This document shows, piece by piece, positions 42,638 to 51,414 of a stretch of DNA of 64,000 bases. Positions within the stretch are counted from its first letter, which is position 1. Every line of letters begins with the position of its first letter. A program made the translations under genes and the position numbers. The stretch comes from Micromonospora phaseoli. Lineage in GTDB: Bacteria > Actinomycetota > Actinomycetes > Mycobacteriales > Micromonosporaceae. The DNA is taken from contig NZ_FNYV01000006.1 in the NCBI RefSeq assembly GCF_900109115.1, positions 1-64,000 on the forward strand, written 5' to 3'. The notes beneath the pieces were generated by a model. That model saw only the letters and a program-made list of their open reading frames with translations. It had not been told where the DNA came from and did no database searches.

Positions 42638-43848
42638 CAGCCACCGAGCGTGGCCAACTCCGAGACGACCACGTTCGTCAGTGCCCGGCCGTCCCGGCGG
42701 ACCTGGCGGAGATACCACTTCTGGATCGGCGCGTGCGTGGTCCTCGCGAACTGCCACGGCCCGCGTGGACTGTTGAGCTGCCCGAGGCCGGCGATCGCGG
42801 TGTTGATCTCCTGCGGGCTCGGGTTCGTGCCGGCCGCTGCGATCGCCCGGTCCAGCACGGCAGCCGCGTCGTACGACGCCATCACGATCGAGGTGGGCAC
42901 CCGGCCGGGATACGCCGCGTTCCAGGCGGAGACGAACTCCCGGTTGGCCGCGTTGTCGAGGTCGGGTGAGTAGTTCAGGCCGTTGTAGATGCCCTCCGCC
43001 GCGTCACCCTGCTCGATCAGGCTGGCCGGTTCGGTCACGAAGCCCGCCGCGTAGAGCGGCAGGTCGGCGACGCTCGACTCGGCGTACTGCTTGACGAAGG
43101 TGATGGCGTTCTGTGCGTCGAAGAAGCAGTAGATCGCGTCGGCGCCTGACGCGGCGATGGCGTCCAGGTACGGCCCGAAGTCTTCGGTGATCGGGAATGG
43201 GGTGAAGACGGCCTGGCCGTCGGGGTTGGCCAACCGGCCGCCGAGGTCGGTGAACGTGTCGACGAAGCCGCGCAACTCGTCCCGGCCGCTCTGGAAATCC
43301 GGACCGATGGCGAAGACCGTGCCGCCCTTGACCTGCTGCCGGACGAACGGCGCCATGGCCACACCCGGCTCCACCGAGATGAGGTTGGTGTGCCAGACGT
43401 ACGACACGTCGGTCAGCGCCGGTCGCCCCAGCGCGCCGACGAGCGGCACTTTGTGCTGGTTGATGAGCGGCAGGATGGCAGCGACATTGCCGCCGTTGAT
43501 GATGCCGGTGACCGCCGAGACCCGATCCTGTTCCAGCAGCTTCGTGGCGGACTCGACGACCACCCCGGCTTCGTATCCTTCGTCGGCGAGGATCAGCTCG
43601 GCCGGGTGGCCGCCCAGCTGTCCCGCGCGCATGTCCAGGTAGAGCTGGAACCCGTCGCGCAGCTCAGAGCCGGGCACCTCGAGCGAGCCGTCGATGTTGG
43701 AGATCATCCCGATCCGGATGGTCTGGCGCTCAGGCTCGGACCCGCCGTCGCAGGCCGCGGTGCCGAGCACCAGCACACCGGTCAGGAAGGTCGTGAGCAG
43801 GCGTCGGCCGGCCGGGACGGTGCGTCGGGCCGGGCCGGTGACGGTCAC
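42637..43848 (-). CDS. substrate-binding lipoprotein (Leu/Ile/Val-binding type 1 fold)
   Basis: A 403-residue lipoprotein. Signal peptide and lipobox (LGTAAC, C33) are followed by a type 1 periplasmic-binding fold: IRIGMISNIDGSLEVPGSEL, GHPAELILADEGYEAGVVVE, INGGNVAAILPLINQHKVPL, AIGPDFQSGRDELRGFVDTF and DAIYCFFDAQNAITFVKQYA. This is the branched-chain amino acid/amide/urea-binding family. No permease or ATPase is nearby; it follows a roadblock protein and a sensor kinase (ATGA overlap), so it probably delivers a ligand signal rather than transport. Confidence 0.82.
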   Translation of the reverse strand: MTVTGPARRTVPAGRRLLTTFLTGVLVLGTAACDGGSEPERQTIRIGMISNIDGSLEVPGSELRDGFQLYLDMRAGQLGGHPAELILADEGYEAGVVVESATKLLEQDRVSAVTGIINGGNVAAILPLINQHKVPLVGALGRPALTDVSYVWHTNLISVEPGVAMAPFVRQQVKGGTVFAIGPDFQSGRDELRGFVDTFTDLGGRLANPDGQAVFTPFPITEDFGPYLDAIAASGADAIYCFFDAQNAITFVKQYAESSVADLPLYAAGFVTEPASLIEQGDAAEGIYNGLNYSPDLDNAANREFVSAWNAAYPGRVPTSIVMASYDAAAVLDRAIAAAGTNPSPQEINTAIAGLGQLNSPRGPWQFARTTHAPIQKWYLRQVRRDGRALTNVVVSELATLGG

Positions 43849-44249
43849 AGCATCCCCAACAGCTGGGAACGCACCGCGGGGGTGAGCACCTCACCCATCC
43901 GGTTCGCCAGGTCGGTCATCTCGTACGAGACCTGACCCACGTCGCAGACGGGCGAGGCCAGCACGAGCAGCGATGCCCCGTCGCTGAACGCCATGCAGAA
44001 CATGAAGCCGCCCTCCATCTGGGTCACGTTCGAGATCACCGAGCCGGCCTCGAAGAACCGGGCTGCCCCGACGAGCAGCGCGATCAACCCGCTGCCGGTG
44101 GCGGCGAGCTGATCCGCCCGGTCCCGGGGCAGTCCGTGGTTGTGCGCCAGGACCAGCCCGTCGGTCGAGATGGCGAGGGCGTGGCTGACCTCCGGGGTAC
44201 GGCTGACGAAGTTCTGCAATAGCCAGCTCAGGTCGTTCGGGCTTGTCAC
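43845..44249 (-). CDS. roadblock/LC7 domain protein (conservon CvnB-like)
   Basis: A 134-residue roadblock protein: LSWLLQNFVSRTPEVSHALA start, then ISTDGLVLAHNHGLPRDRAD (core), LIALLVGAARFFEAGSVIS and MEGGFMFCMAFSDGASLLVLA. In conservons such proteins act with a sensor kinase and a small GTPase of the MglA type. GTG 44249 is chosen because GGAG precedes it and family members begin here; an in-frame ATG at 44288 lacks a site. The stop overlaps the ATG of the binding-protein gene (ATGA). Confidence 0.8.
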   Translation of the reverse strand: MTSPNDLSWLLQNFVSRTPEVSHALAISTDGLVLAHNHGLPRDRADQLAATGSGLIALLVGAARFFEAGSVISNVTQMEGGFMFCMAFSDGASLLVLASPVCDVGQVSYEMTDLANRMGEVLTPAVRSQLLGML

Positions 44250-44293
44250 AGCGTCGCTCCAGATCGGATCGGGGAGGGGTGGGACCATCAGCG

Positions 44294-46804
44294 TCAGAAG
44301 GAGGCGGGTGCGCGGCGCCCGGTGACACCCTTGGCGTAGGCCGACATCGCCGCCGCCACGGCGGACGGGTCCAGCTTCCGCGGCGGGTCGACGCTCGGCC
44401 GGCGAGCCTCGGGAATGAGGTGCGGCTGTGGCACGCGGCGCGGCAACCCGACCTCGGGGGCGGGCGCCGGCGTGGCGGCTGCCCATTTCTCACCGGCGTC
44501 GACCGGCCAGATGACGGCTACCGAGCCATCCAGGGCGGTCTTGAACCAGCCGTTCACCGAGGGCAGACCCGGCAGCTCCATCGTGGCGTACTGGTCCGAC
44601 GGCGCGGTCTTGGCCTCGGCCGCCGGCTGGAACAGCGGGGCGGGTGAGGAGCGCGGGCGACCGGAGGCGGGCGGCGCCGCCGTCCCCGCCCGTCCGGCAC
44701 CGGCCGCGACCGGGACCCGTCCGGCGGTGGGCATGCCATTTCCGGAGCCGGCCACGGACCCGCCCGCGCGGGCTGCCGAGGGCGTGACCGGGCGGCCACC
44801 AGCGGCCGACGGTCGGCTCAGACCAACCGTGGCTTCCATCGGTTCCGGGCGCTGCGCGGCTCGGCGCACGAAGACCGTTGCCGGCATCGCGATCTCCGCC
44901 ACGGTGCCACGCACCGGTCCGGGGCGCAGCTCGACCCGGACACCGTGCCGGGCCGCGAGCCGGGCGACGACGGTGAGGCCCATCGCCCGTACGCCCGACA
45001 CGTCGACCGACGCCGGGTTGGCAAGCGCGGCGTTCAGCTGATCGCACCGCTGCATGGAGAGCCCGACCCCCTGGTCCACCACCTGCACGATGGCTCGGTC
45101 GACGAGCGCGTGCCCGGTGACCAGCACCTCGGCCTCCGGCGGCGAGTAGCCGGTCGCGTTGTCCAGCAGCTCCGCGACCAGGTGCACGATCTCGTCCACC
45201 GCGGTGCCGGCGATCGACAGTTCCTTGTCGACGGCGCCGATCCGTACCCGGGTGTAGTGCTCGATCTGGGACAGCGCGGCCTGGATCACGTTGTCGAGCG
45301 GAACCGGTTCCTGGCGTACCCGGGAGATGCCGGAACCGCCGAGCACCAGCAGGCTCTGGTTGATCCGCGCCATCCGGGTGGCGAGGTGGTCCAGCTGGTA
45401 CAGCTGCTGGAGCCGCTCCGGATCGGCCTCGTCGCGCTCCACCTCGTCGACCTGGGCGAGCATCGCGTCCACCAGTCGCTGCTCGCGTCGGGACAGGTGA
45501 ACGAAGATCTCCGAGATGTTGGCCCGCATCACCGCCTGCTCGCCGGCGATCCGGACCGCCTCCCGGTGCAGCGCCCGGGTTGCGGTCGCCACCTCGGCGA
45601 TCTCGTCGGTACCGGTGATCTTGAACTCCGACACCGAGCGGTCGGCCACCTCGTTGGGTTGCACGCTGCCGGGCGGGGCCGCGCTGAGTTCACGGACCAC
45701 AGCCGGCAACCGGTCGTAGGCCACCTTGGTCACCGTGTTGCGCAGCGAACGCAGCCGGCGCGTGATCCGCCGAGCCACCACACCGGTGAGTACGGCGGTG
45801 AGCACCAGCACGAGGAAGATGCCGATGCTCTGCAACAGCGCGTTGCGGAGGAGTTGTCCACGTTCGGTCGCCACCCGGTCGGCCACCGCGGCGTCCACTT
45901 CGCCCTGGATCTGGTACATCTCGCTGATCCAGCCGTCGGTGGCCCCGACCCAGGCGTTCGCGTCGACGGTGAGCCGGTCACCGGGGAGCGTCCGGCCCAC
46001 CTGATCCTGCAACCGCTGCGCGGCGACCACCTGCGGGTGGGTGCCGATCTGCTCCCAACGCGCCACCCAACCCGGTTCGGCCAGGGCCAGGAAGGCGTTG
46101 CCGGCCTCGGCGTAGCGGGCCTGGGCACCGACGATCTCCTGCTGTCCGGCCGGGGTCAGCTCGGCGCCATCGAGGCTGCGCAGCACGATGACCTGCAGCT
46201 GACCGATCGCCTCACCCGCCTCCGAAACCGCCACTGCGGCCCGGACGTCGTCGGCGATCCGCGTCGAGGTGTCGGTGGCCACGGACGCGCGGAAGGTGAG
46301 CAGGTCCGCGACGAGGATGCGATAGCTGAAGGCGACCGCGGAGAGTGAGGCACGAGGGCTGGAGCGCACCTGCTCGCGTACGGTGCTCAGCGCGTTCAGG
46401 CCGGCATCGACCCGTTGCAGGGCGGAGGCCGTGACCGTCACCTCGGCACGCCGCTGCTGGAACTCGACGATCTCGGCGTCCGTGCGTGCCACCTGCTCGT
46501 CGAAGGTGGCGCTGGCGGCCTGGCTCTGGGTGGTCAGCTCGACCGCGGCGATCACCCGCTCGGCCTGAAGGGCGCGGGCCAGTGCGCCCGCCTGGGTGGA
46601 GAGCGTGACCACGTCGTGCACGCTGCCCGCGTTCAGCACCTGCCGGACCGTGCCCTCAAGGGCCAGGCCGGCGAACCCGACGACGGCGACCAGCGGTACG
46701 GCGACCAGCAACCGGAGTAGGCGGACGATGCTGCCGCGGGCCAGCCATCCCCGGCGCGCCTCGGCGTGTGTGCGCACCGCGCCTGCCGCTGTTGCACGTG
46801 TCAC
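44294..46804 (-). CDS. nitrate/nitrite-sensor-type histidine kinase-like protein (conservon CvnA-like)
   Basis: An 836-residue membrane sensor. A first transmembrane helix (~28-48, LLRLLVAVPLVAVVGFAGLA) and a second (~325-345, SIGIFLVLVLTAVLTGVVA) enclose a nitrate/nitrite-sensing-like helical domain. A HAMP segment, a helical segment (LYQLDHLATRMARINQSLLV) and an ATPase domain with N box AELLDNATGYSPP and G box VDQGVGLS follow. The last ~180 residues are Pro/Ala-rich and disordered. This is the CvnA layout. The gene heads an operon with a roadblock protein and a binding lipoprotein, but lacks the DUF742 and GTPase partners usual in conservons. Confidence 0.83.
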   Translation of the reverse strand: MTRATAAGAVRTHAEARRGWLARGSIVRLLRLLVAVPLVAVVGFAGLALEGTVRQVLNAGSVHDVVTLSTQAGALARALQAERVIAAVELTTQSQAASATFDEQVARTDAEIVEFQQRRAEVTVTASALQRVDAGLNALSTVREQVRSSPRASLSAVAFSYRILVADLLTFRASVATDTSTRIADDVRAAVAVSEAGEAIGQLQVIVLRSLDGAELTPAGQQEIVGAQARYAEAGNAFLALAEPGWVARWEQIGTHPQVVAAQRLQDQVGRTLPGDRLTVDANAWVGATDGWISEMYQIQGEVDAAVADRVATERGQLLRNALLQSIGIFLVLVLTAVLTGVVARRITRRLRSLRNTVTKVAYDRLPAVVRELSAAPPGSVQPNEVADRSVSEFKITGTDEIAEVATATRALHREAVRIAGEQAVMRANISEIFVHLSRREQRLVDAMLAQVDEVERDEADPERLQQLYQLDHLATRMARINQSLLVLGGSGISRVRQEPVPLDNVIQAALSQIEHYTRVRIGAVDKELSIAGTAVDEIVHLVAELLDNATGYSPPEAEVLVTGHALVDRAIVQVVDQGVGLSMQRCDQLNAALANPASVDVSGVRAMGLTVVARLAARHGVRVELRPGPVRGTVAEIAMPATVFVRRAAQRPEPMEATVGLSRPSAAGGRPVTPSAARAGGSVAGSGNGMPTAGRVPVAAGAGRAGTAAPPASGRPRSSPAPLFQPAAEAKTAPSDQYATMELPGLPSVNGWFKTALDGSVAVIWPVDAGEKWAAATPAPAPEVGLPRRVPQPHLIPEARRPSVDPPRKLDPSAVAAAMSAYAKGVTGRRAPASF

Positions 46805-47161
46805 TAGCGTACTCCGCCCTCTTGCCTCATCGACGTTGATCGCAGCAGGAACCGACGGACGTGCCGGCTACATGGTGGAGTGTTGGCGGGCATGCCCACG
46901 TTAGAGCGCATTCCTACCACGAGGTATGAGTTCGCTTCCAGAATTCTGCTCGCCTGTCCAAGACCTGATTGACGTCTCGGACATCACCTGGAAACGCGAC
47001 AGCGATACCTGATCAACCAATCGTCATAGATGAATAGACGGACGGGCGACGCCAGATCCTGACCGATCATGTATGGACTCGGGCGTGCCGGCCGGCGTCG
47101 CCCCTGCCGTCCGGCCAGCCGCGTCGGCCCACACCATCAACATGACCGGGAGGCCCATCAC
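46805..47161. other. divergent intergenic region upstream of the copper ATPase, no gene seen
   Basis: About 360 bases between the kinase start and the CsoR-like box. Short frames on both strands have no ribosome-binding sites. The area around 46970-47040 is relatively AT-rich (ACCAATCGTCATAGATGAATAG) and is the likely kinase promoter region. Confidence 0.35.
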
Positions 47162-47178
47162 ATACCCCCTTGGGGTAT
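47162..47178 (+). promoter_or_regulatory. CsoR-type copper operator
   Basis: ATACCCCCTTGGGGTAT is the copper-sensing CsoR box pattern (TACCC..GGGTA with flanking A/T), 43 bases upstream of the P-type ATPase ATG. It overlaps a -10-like TATATG at 47176-47181, so repressor binding would block polymerase. Copper would relieve repression. No csoR gene is in the window. Confidence 0.75.
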
Positions 47179-47204
47179 ATGGTCGGTGGTGAGGAGGCGA
47201 TGAC

Positions 47205-49334
47205 ATGTCCCACGCCGACGCCCAGCACGACGCGGCGCAGCACGGCGGGCATGGTCGGCACGACAAGCACGCCGGACACGACCCGGAGGCATTCCGCCGT
47301 AAGTTCTGGCTGAGCCTGGTGCTGACCGTGCCGATCGTGGCCACCAGTCACATGGTGATGGACTGGTTCGGCTACCAGCTGGACTTCCCCGGGATCGACC
47401 TGGTGGGCCCGACGCTCGGCACCGTGGTCTTCGGCTACGGCGGCTGGCCGTTCCTACAGGGCGCGGTACGCGAAATCCGGGACCGCGCACCCGGGATGAT
47501 GCTGCTCATCGCCATGGCGATCACGGTGGCCTACGTCGCGTCGCTGGCCACCGCGCTCGGCGCGTTCGACCTGGACTTCTGGTGGGAGCTGGCTGCGCTG
47601 GTCACCATCATGCTGCTCGGGCACTGGCAGGAGATGAAGGCGATCGGCCAGGCACGGGGAGCGCTGTCGGCGCTGGCCGCGTTGCTGCCGGACGACGCCG
47701 AACGGCTCGACCCGGACGGTCAGCCACAGCGGGTGCCCGCCACCGACCTCCGGGTCGGTGACGTGGTGCTGGTCCGGCCGGGCACGCGGGTCCCGGCGGA
47801 CGGGCGGGTCGTCGAGGGTCAGGCCGAGGTGGACGAGTCGATGATCACGGGTGAGTCGCGGCCGGTATCCCGGTCGCCCGACGACCGGGTGGTGGCCGGC
47901 ACCGTGGCCACCGACGCCGCGTTGCGTGTCCGGATCGAGGCGGTCGGCGACGACACCGCGCTGGCCGGCGTCCAGCGGCTCGTGGCGCAGGCGCAGCAGT
48001 CCAGCGGCCGGGCGCAGGTGCTGGCCGACCGCTTTGCCGCCGGGCTGTTCTACATCGCGACCGCGACCGCCCTGGTCACGCTGGCGGTCTGGTCCGTGCT
48101 GGGCAACCTGGACGAAGCAGTCGTTCGTACGGTGACAGTGCTGGTCATCGCCTGTCCACACGCGCTCGGCCTGGCCATCCCGCTGGTGATCGCACTGTCC
48201 ACGTCGGTCGCGGCGAAGAGCGGCATCCTGATCAAGGATCGGCTGGCGCTGGAGCGGATGCGCAGTGTGGACACCGTGCTCTTCGACAAGACCGGCACGC
48301 TGACCCGGGGCCAGCACACCGTCACCGGCGTCGCCGCCGCCGGACCGGGCACAACCACCGCCGGACCGGGCACGACCACCGCCGGACCGGGCACGACCAC
48401 CGCCGGACCGGACGCGGCCGGGGTCAGCGAGCAGGACGTGCTCGCCATCGCGGCGGCGGTGGAGGCGGACAGCGAACACTCGCTCGCCCGCGCGATCGTG
48501 ACGGCGGCCGGGCAGCAGCCGGATCGGCGCGCGGCGCGCGGATTCCACTCGCTGACCGGCCGTGGGGTACGCGCCCAGGTGGACGGGGTGACCTACGCCG
48601 TCGGCGGTCCGGCGCTGCTGCGGGAGCTCGACGCCACGGTCCCCGGGGACCTCGCCGACCGCGAACGGGAGTGGTCCCGCCGCGGCGCCGCGGTGCTGTA
48701 CCTGCTTCGGTTGTCCGGCGACCGGGCCATCATGCTCGGTGCCCTCGCGCTCGAGGACGAGGTGCGGCCGGAGGCCCGGCAGGCCATCGCCGACCTGAGG
48801 CAGCAGGGCATTCGGAAGATCGTCATGATCACCGGGGACGCTCGCCCGGTCGCCGAGGCGGTCGCCGCCGACCTGGGGTTCCGCTCCGGCGAGGACGAGG
48901 TCCTGGCGGAGGTGCTGCCGGCGGACAAGGACGACGCGGTGACCCAACTGCAACGGCGGGGACTGCGGGTGGCGATGGTGGGCGACGGAGTCAACGACGC
49001 TCCGGCGCTGGCCCGCGCCAACGTGGGCATCGCCATCGGCGCCGGCACCGACGTGGCCATCGAGTCTGCCGGGGTGGTGCTCGCCTCGTCCGACCCGCGC
49101 GGCGTGACCGGGGTGATCCGGCTGTCCCGGGCCACGTACCGGAAGATGATCCAGAATCTGGCCTGGGCCGCCGGGTACAACGTGGTCGCGCTGCCGCTCG
49201 CCGCCGGCGTCCTGGCCTGGGCCGGGGTGACGTTGAGCCCGGCGGTCGCGGCGGTGCTGATGTCGGCCTCCACCATCGTGGTGGCGCTCAACGCCCAACT
49301 GCTACGCCGGGTCGAGCTACGTCCGCCGGACTGA
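47205..49334 (+). CDS. CopB-type heavy-metal (Cu+) P1B-ATPase
   Basis: A 709-residue metal-exporting P-type ATPase. A His-rich N-terminus ([20 protein letters not shown]) replaces the CxxC domain; the intramembrane metal site is CPH (317-319), the CopB mark. The phosphatase loop is TGES (215-218), the phosphorylated Asp is D361 in DKTGTLT, and [10 protein letters not shown] closes the hinge. GAGGAGG lies seven bases before ATG 47205. Directly after DKTGTLT an extra Gly/Thr repeat (~380-402) coded by a 21-bp minisatellite is inserted. The CsoR-like box upstream suggests copper induction. Copper or silver export is inferred from family. Confidence 0.88.
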   Translation: MSHADAQHDAAQHGGHGRHDKHAGHDPEAFRRKFWLSLVLTVPIVATSHMVMDWFGYQLDFPGIDLVGPTLGTVVFGYGGWPFLQGAVREIRDRAPGMMLLIAMAITVAYVASLATALGAFDLDFWWELAALVTIMLLGHWQEMKAIGQARGALSALAALLPDDAERLDPDGQPQRVPATDLRVGDVVLVRPGTRVPADGRVVEGQAEVDESMITGESRPVSRSPDDRVVAGTVATDAALRVRIEAVGDDTALAGVQRLVAQAQQSSGRAQVLADRFAAGLFYIATATALVTLAVWSVLGNLDEAVVRTVTVLVIACPHALGLAIPLVIALSTSVAAKSGILIKDRLALERMRSVDTVLFDKTGTLTRGQHTVTGVAAAGPGTTTAGPGTTTAGPGTTTAGPDAAGVSEQDVLAIAAAVEADSEHSLARAIVTAAGQQPDRRAARGFHSLTGRGVRAQVDGVTYAVGGPALLRELDATVPGDLADREREWSRRGAAVLYLLRLSGDRAIMLGALALEDEVRPEARQAIADLRQQGIRKIVMITGDARPVAEAVAADLGFRSGEDEVLAEVLPADKDDAVTQLQRRGLRVAMVGDGVNDAPALARANVGIAIGAGTDVAIESAGVVLASSDPRGVTGVIRLSRATYRKMIQNLAWAAGYNVVALPLAAGVLAWAGVTLSPAVAAVLMSASTIVVALNAQLLRRVELRPPD
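48339..48412 (+). repeat. 21-bp in-frame minisatellite inside the P-ATPase gene
   Basis: GCCGGACCGGGCACGACCACC is repeated three times (48339-48401) and a fourth copy begins at 48402 before diverging. The first copy differs by one base (ACAACC). Each unit adds AGPGTTT to the protein just after the phosphorylation motif. Copy number could vary between strains without breaking the frame. Confidence 0.85.
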
Positions 49335-49402
49335 GCACCAGCTCTGGAAATGGGAAGGTACGTACAAGACCGGGGCCGGACGCGGCGGTGAGACTCGACG
49401 GC

Positions 49403-49834
49403 ATGGAAACCGGCATCGAGCCCGTACGCTTCGACACCAAGATCGCGGTCCTGCTCCGCGACGACCTGCCGACCTGGCAGCGACTCAACATGACAGCGTT
49501 CCTGGTCAGCGGCATCGGCCAGGCCGTGCCCGAGGTGATCGGCGAGCCGTACGCCGACGCCGACGGCACTCCCTACCTGCCGATGTTCCGGCAGCCCGTA
49601 CTGGTCTTCGTGGGCCCGAAGGAGACCGTGACCGCTGCCCACCGGCGCGCCGTGGCCCGCCAGCTACCGCTGTCGGTCTTCACCTCGGACCTGTTCGGCA
49701 CCGGCAACGACCGGGACAACCGGGCGGCGGTCCGCGCCGTCGGCCGCGACCACCTCGACCTGGTCGGTCTGGCCGTGTACGGCCCGAAGAACGCCGTCGA
49801 CAAGGTCCTCAAGGGGGCCCGGATGCACCCCTGA
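49403..49834 (+). CDS. DUF2000 family protein
   Basis: A 143-residue protein of the DUF2000 family (peptidyl-tRNA hydrolase-like fold): FDTKIAVLLRDDLPTWQRLN, FLVSGIGQAVPEVIGEPYAD, QPVLVFVGPKETVTAAHRRA and LVGLAVYGPKNAVDKVLKGA. ATG 49403 begins the conserved region, although the frame is open further upstream through the ATPase gene. Function unknown. Its 3' end overlaps the convergent AraC gene by 26 bases; AraC/DUF2000 neighbours are common, suggesting regulation. Confidence 0.85.
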   Translation: METGIEPVRFDTKIAVLLRDDLPTWQRLNMTAFLVSGIGQAVPEVIGEPYADADGTPYLPMFRQPVLVFVGPKETVTAAHRRAVARQLPLSVFTSDLFGTGNDRDNRAAVRAVGRDHLDLVGLAVYGPKNAVDKVLKGARMHP

Positions 49835-50630
49835 GCCTGCCGTCGCGGGCGTACTGGCCGGGGTTGAAGCCGAGGATCCGCTTGAAGTGCCGGTTCAGGT
49901 GGGACTGGTCGTGGAAGCCAGCGGTGGCGGCCACGTCCCGGGCCGGCACGCCCTCGCGCAGCAGCCGCCGGGCCAGGTCCACCCGCCGGGAGATCACGTA
50001 CTGGTGCGGGCCGATACCGAAGGCCGCAGAATAGGCGCGGACCAGGTAGGTCGGGTGGGCGTGGAGAAGATTGGCGGCCTCGGCCAGGGTCACTCCCTCG
50101 ACGAAGCGCTCGTCGAGCAACTCCCGCAGGCGGCGGGCGATCTGCGGGTCACGCACCGTCGCCGCGTCGGCCGTACGCCGGCTGAGGTGCGCCCGGAGTC
50201 GCTCGACGACGAACGCGAGGTGCACCTCCGCGGCGAACTCGTCGCCCGGCTCGGTCAGCCGCGCGTGCAACAGATCGATCCGCCGCCGCAGGGCCGCGTC
50301 GTCGAAGGTCGGCCGATCCACGGCGCGGCCAACCAGCCGTGCTCCGAGACGGGTGCGGTCGAGGTAGAGGACCCGCTTGCGGAAGCCCTGCGGAGTGACC
50401 GGTGAGCCGTTGTGCGCCACGTTGGGCGGCAGCAGGGTGACGACCTGCCGGAACGCGCCGTGCTCGTGGCGGTCCAGGTCGTACCGGACGATCCCGTCGT
50501 CGACCGTCAGCAGCGTCCAGCTGTCGTGCGTGTGCATCGGATAGGCGTGGTCGGTGAAGTGCGCGTGCAGCACCTCGGCAATCCCGCCGACCGACGGAGA
50601 CCAGACCCGCACCCGCCCCCGCCCACACAC
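49809..50630 (-). CDS. AraC-type regulator with cupin-like N-terminus
   Basis: A 273-residue regulator. The N-terminal ~110 residues form a cupin-like sensor (AHFTDHAYPMHTHDSWTLLT, LLPPNVAHNGSPV). The C-terminal ~100 residues hold two helix-turn-helix motifs (VTLAEAANLLHAHPTYLVRA, ARDVAATAGFHDQSHLNRHF) ending FNPGQYARDGR. It is convergent with the DUF2000 gene it probably controls. The frame starts at ATG 50630; a GTG at 50606 (VWSPSVGG) is an alternative. Histidines at HTHD could bind metal. Confidence 0.85.
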   Translation of the reverse strand: MCGRGRVRVWSPSVGGIAEVLHAHFTDHAYPMHTHDSWTLLTVDDGIVRYDLDRHEHGAFRQVVTLLPPNVAHNGSPVTPQGFRKRVLYLDRTRLGARLVGRAVDRPTFDDAALRRRIDLLHARLTEPGDEFAAEVHLAFVVERLRAHLSRRTADAATVRDPQIARRLRELLDERFVEGVTLAEAANLLHAHPTYLVRAYSAAFGIGPHQYVISRRVDLARRLLREGVPARDVAATAGFHDQSHLNRHFKRILGFNPGQYARDGRLRGASGPP

Positions 50631-50658
50631 CCCCGAACCCTAACGCCCCCCTTCTCGC

Positions 50659-50728
50659 CGATCATGCACATGTGGTCGCCGCAATGCGGCTTTTGACGGC
50701 TTTCGCGACAACCATAGGTGCATGATCG
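50659..50728. repeat. REP-like long inverted repeat
   Basis: CGATCATGCACATGTGGTCG (50659-50678) pairs with GGTGCATGATCG-type sequence ending at 50728; over 24-base arms about 20 positions are complementary, with a ~22-base centre. It lies between two divergent genes. Similar CGATCATGCAC palindromes are typical intergenic elements of this bacterial group, an inference from memory. Confidence 0.6.
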
Positions 50729-50820
50729 CGACGGGGTGGGGGGGTGTGGGGATGGGGGGTGGAACTTAGTGGGGGGTGTGGCCGACCAACCTTGCGACGT
50801 CGATCTTCGAGGGGAATCGC

Positions 50821-51414
50821 ATGCCCACCTCCCTGTCCCATCGGCTGGTGCGTCCGGCCGTACTGCTCACCGGGGTTGTCCTCGCCGTCTCGGTCGCCGG
50901 CTGCGGATCGTCCGACGACGCGACGACGGCCGCACCGAGCCCGTCGGCCTCCGCCCCCGCCAGCCCCAGCGCCGAGGCCGGCGTGCTGGGCATCCAGGAC
51001 CCGTGGGTGAAGGCGGCCGACGAGGGGATGACGGCGGCGTTCGGCACGCTGGTCAACAGCAGCGCCGCCGACGTCACCATCACCGGGGCCAGCACCACCG
51101 TGTCGCCGATGGAACTGCACGAGATGGCGATGAAGGACGGGAAGATGGTCATGCAGGCCAAGGCCGGTGGCGTGGTGATCAAGGCCGGCAGCGAGCACAA
51201 GCTCGAACCCGGCGGCGACCACCTGATGCTGATGAACCTCGCCCAGCCGGTCAGGGCCGGCGACGAGTTGACCTTCACCCTCACCTTCGCCGACGGCCGG
51301 ACCCAGACGTTCACCGCCGTGGCCAAGCCGTTCACCGGGGCACAGGAGAGTTACGCTCCCGGGCACGGTGAGCCGATGCCGCACACGTCCACCAGCCACA
51401 GCCCGGCGCCATGA
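50821..51414 (+). CDS. periplasmic copper chaperone PCuAC-type lipoprotein
   Basis: A 197-residue lipoprotein. Lipobox VAGC (C28) is followed by a Ser/Pro-rich linker and a cupredoxin-like domain with the copper-binding set H100, M111, H134 and M136 (motif HEMAMKDGKMVM then GGDHLML). The spacing to H134 is one residue longer than in the classic H-x10-M-x21-H-x-M. It carries Cu(I) to extracellular cuproenzymes such as cytochrome oxidase. The ATG overlap (ATGA) with the DyP gene fixes co-expression. ATG 50821 is chosen over an upstream in-frame start because GAGGGGAATCGC precedes it. Confidence 0.87.
   Translation: MPTSLSHRLVRPAVLLTGVVLAVSVAGCGSSDDATTAAPSPSASAPASPSAEAGVLGIQDPWVKAADEGMTAAFGTLVNSSAADVTITGASTTVSPMELHEMAMKDGKMVMQAKAGGVVIKAGSEHKLEPGGDHLMLMNLAQPVRAGDELTFTLTFADGRTQTFTAVAKPFTGAQESYAPGHGEPMPHTSTSHSPAP

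Noticed and set aside
47454..49298. 614-codon minus-strand frame opposite the copper ATPase
   Set aside because: Shadow of the high-GC coding strand; mirrored minisatellite and no recognised domains.
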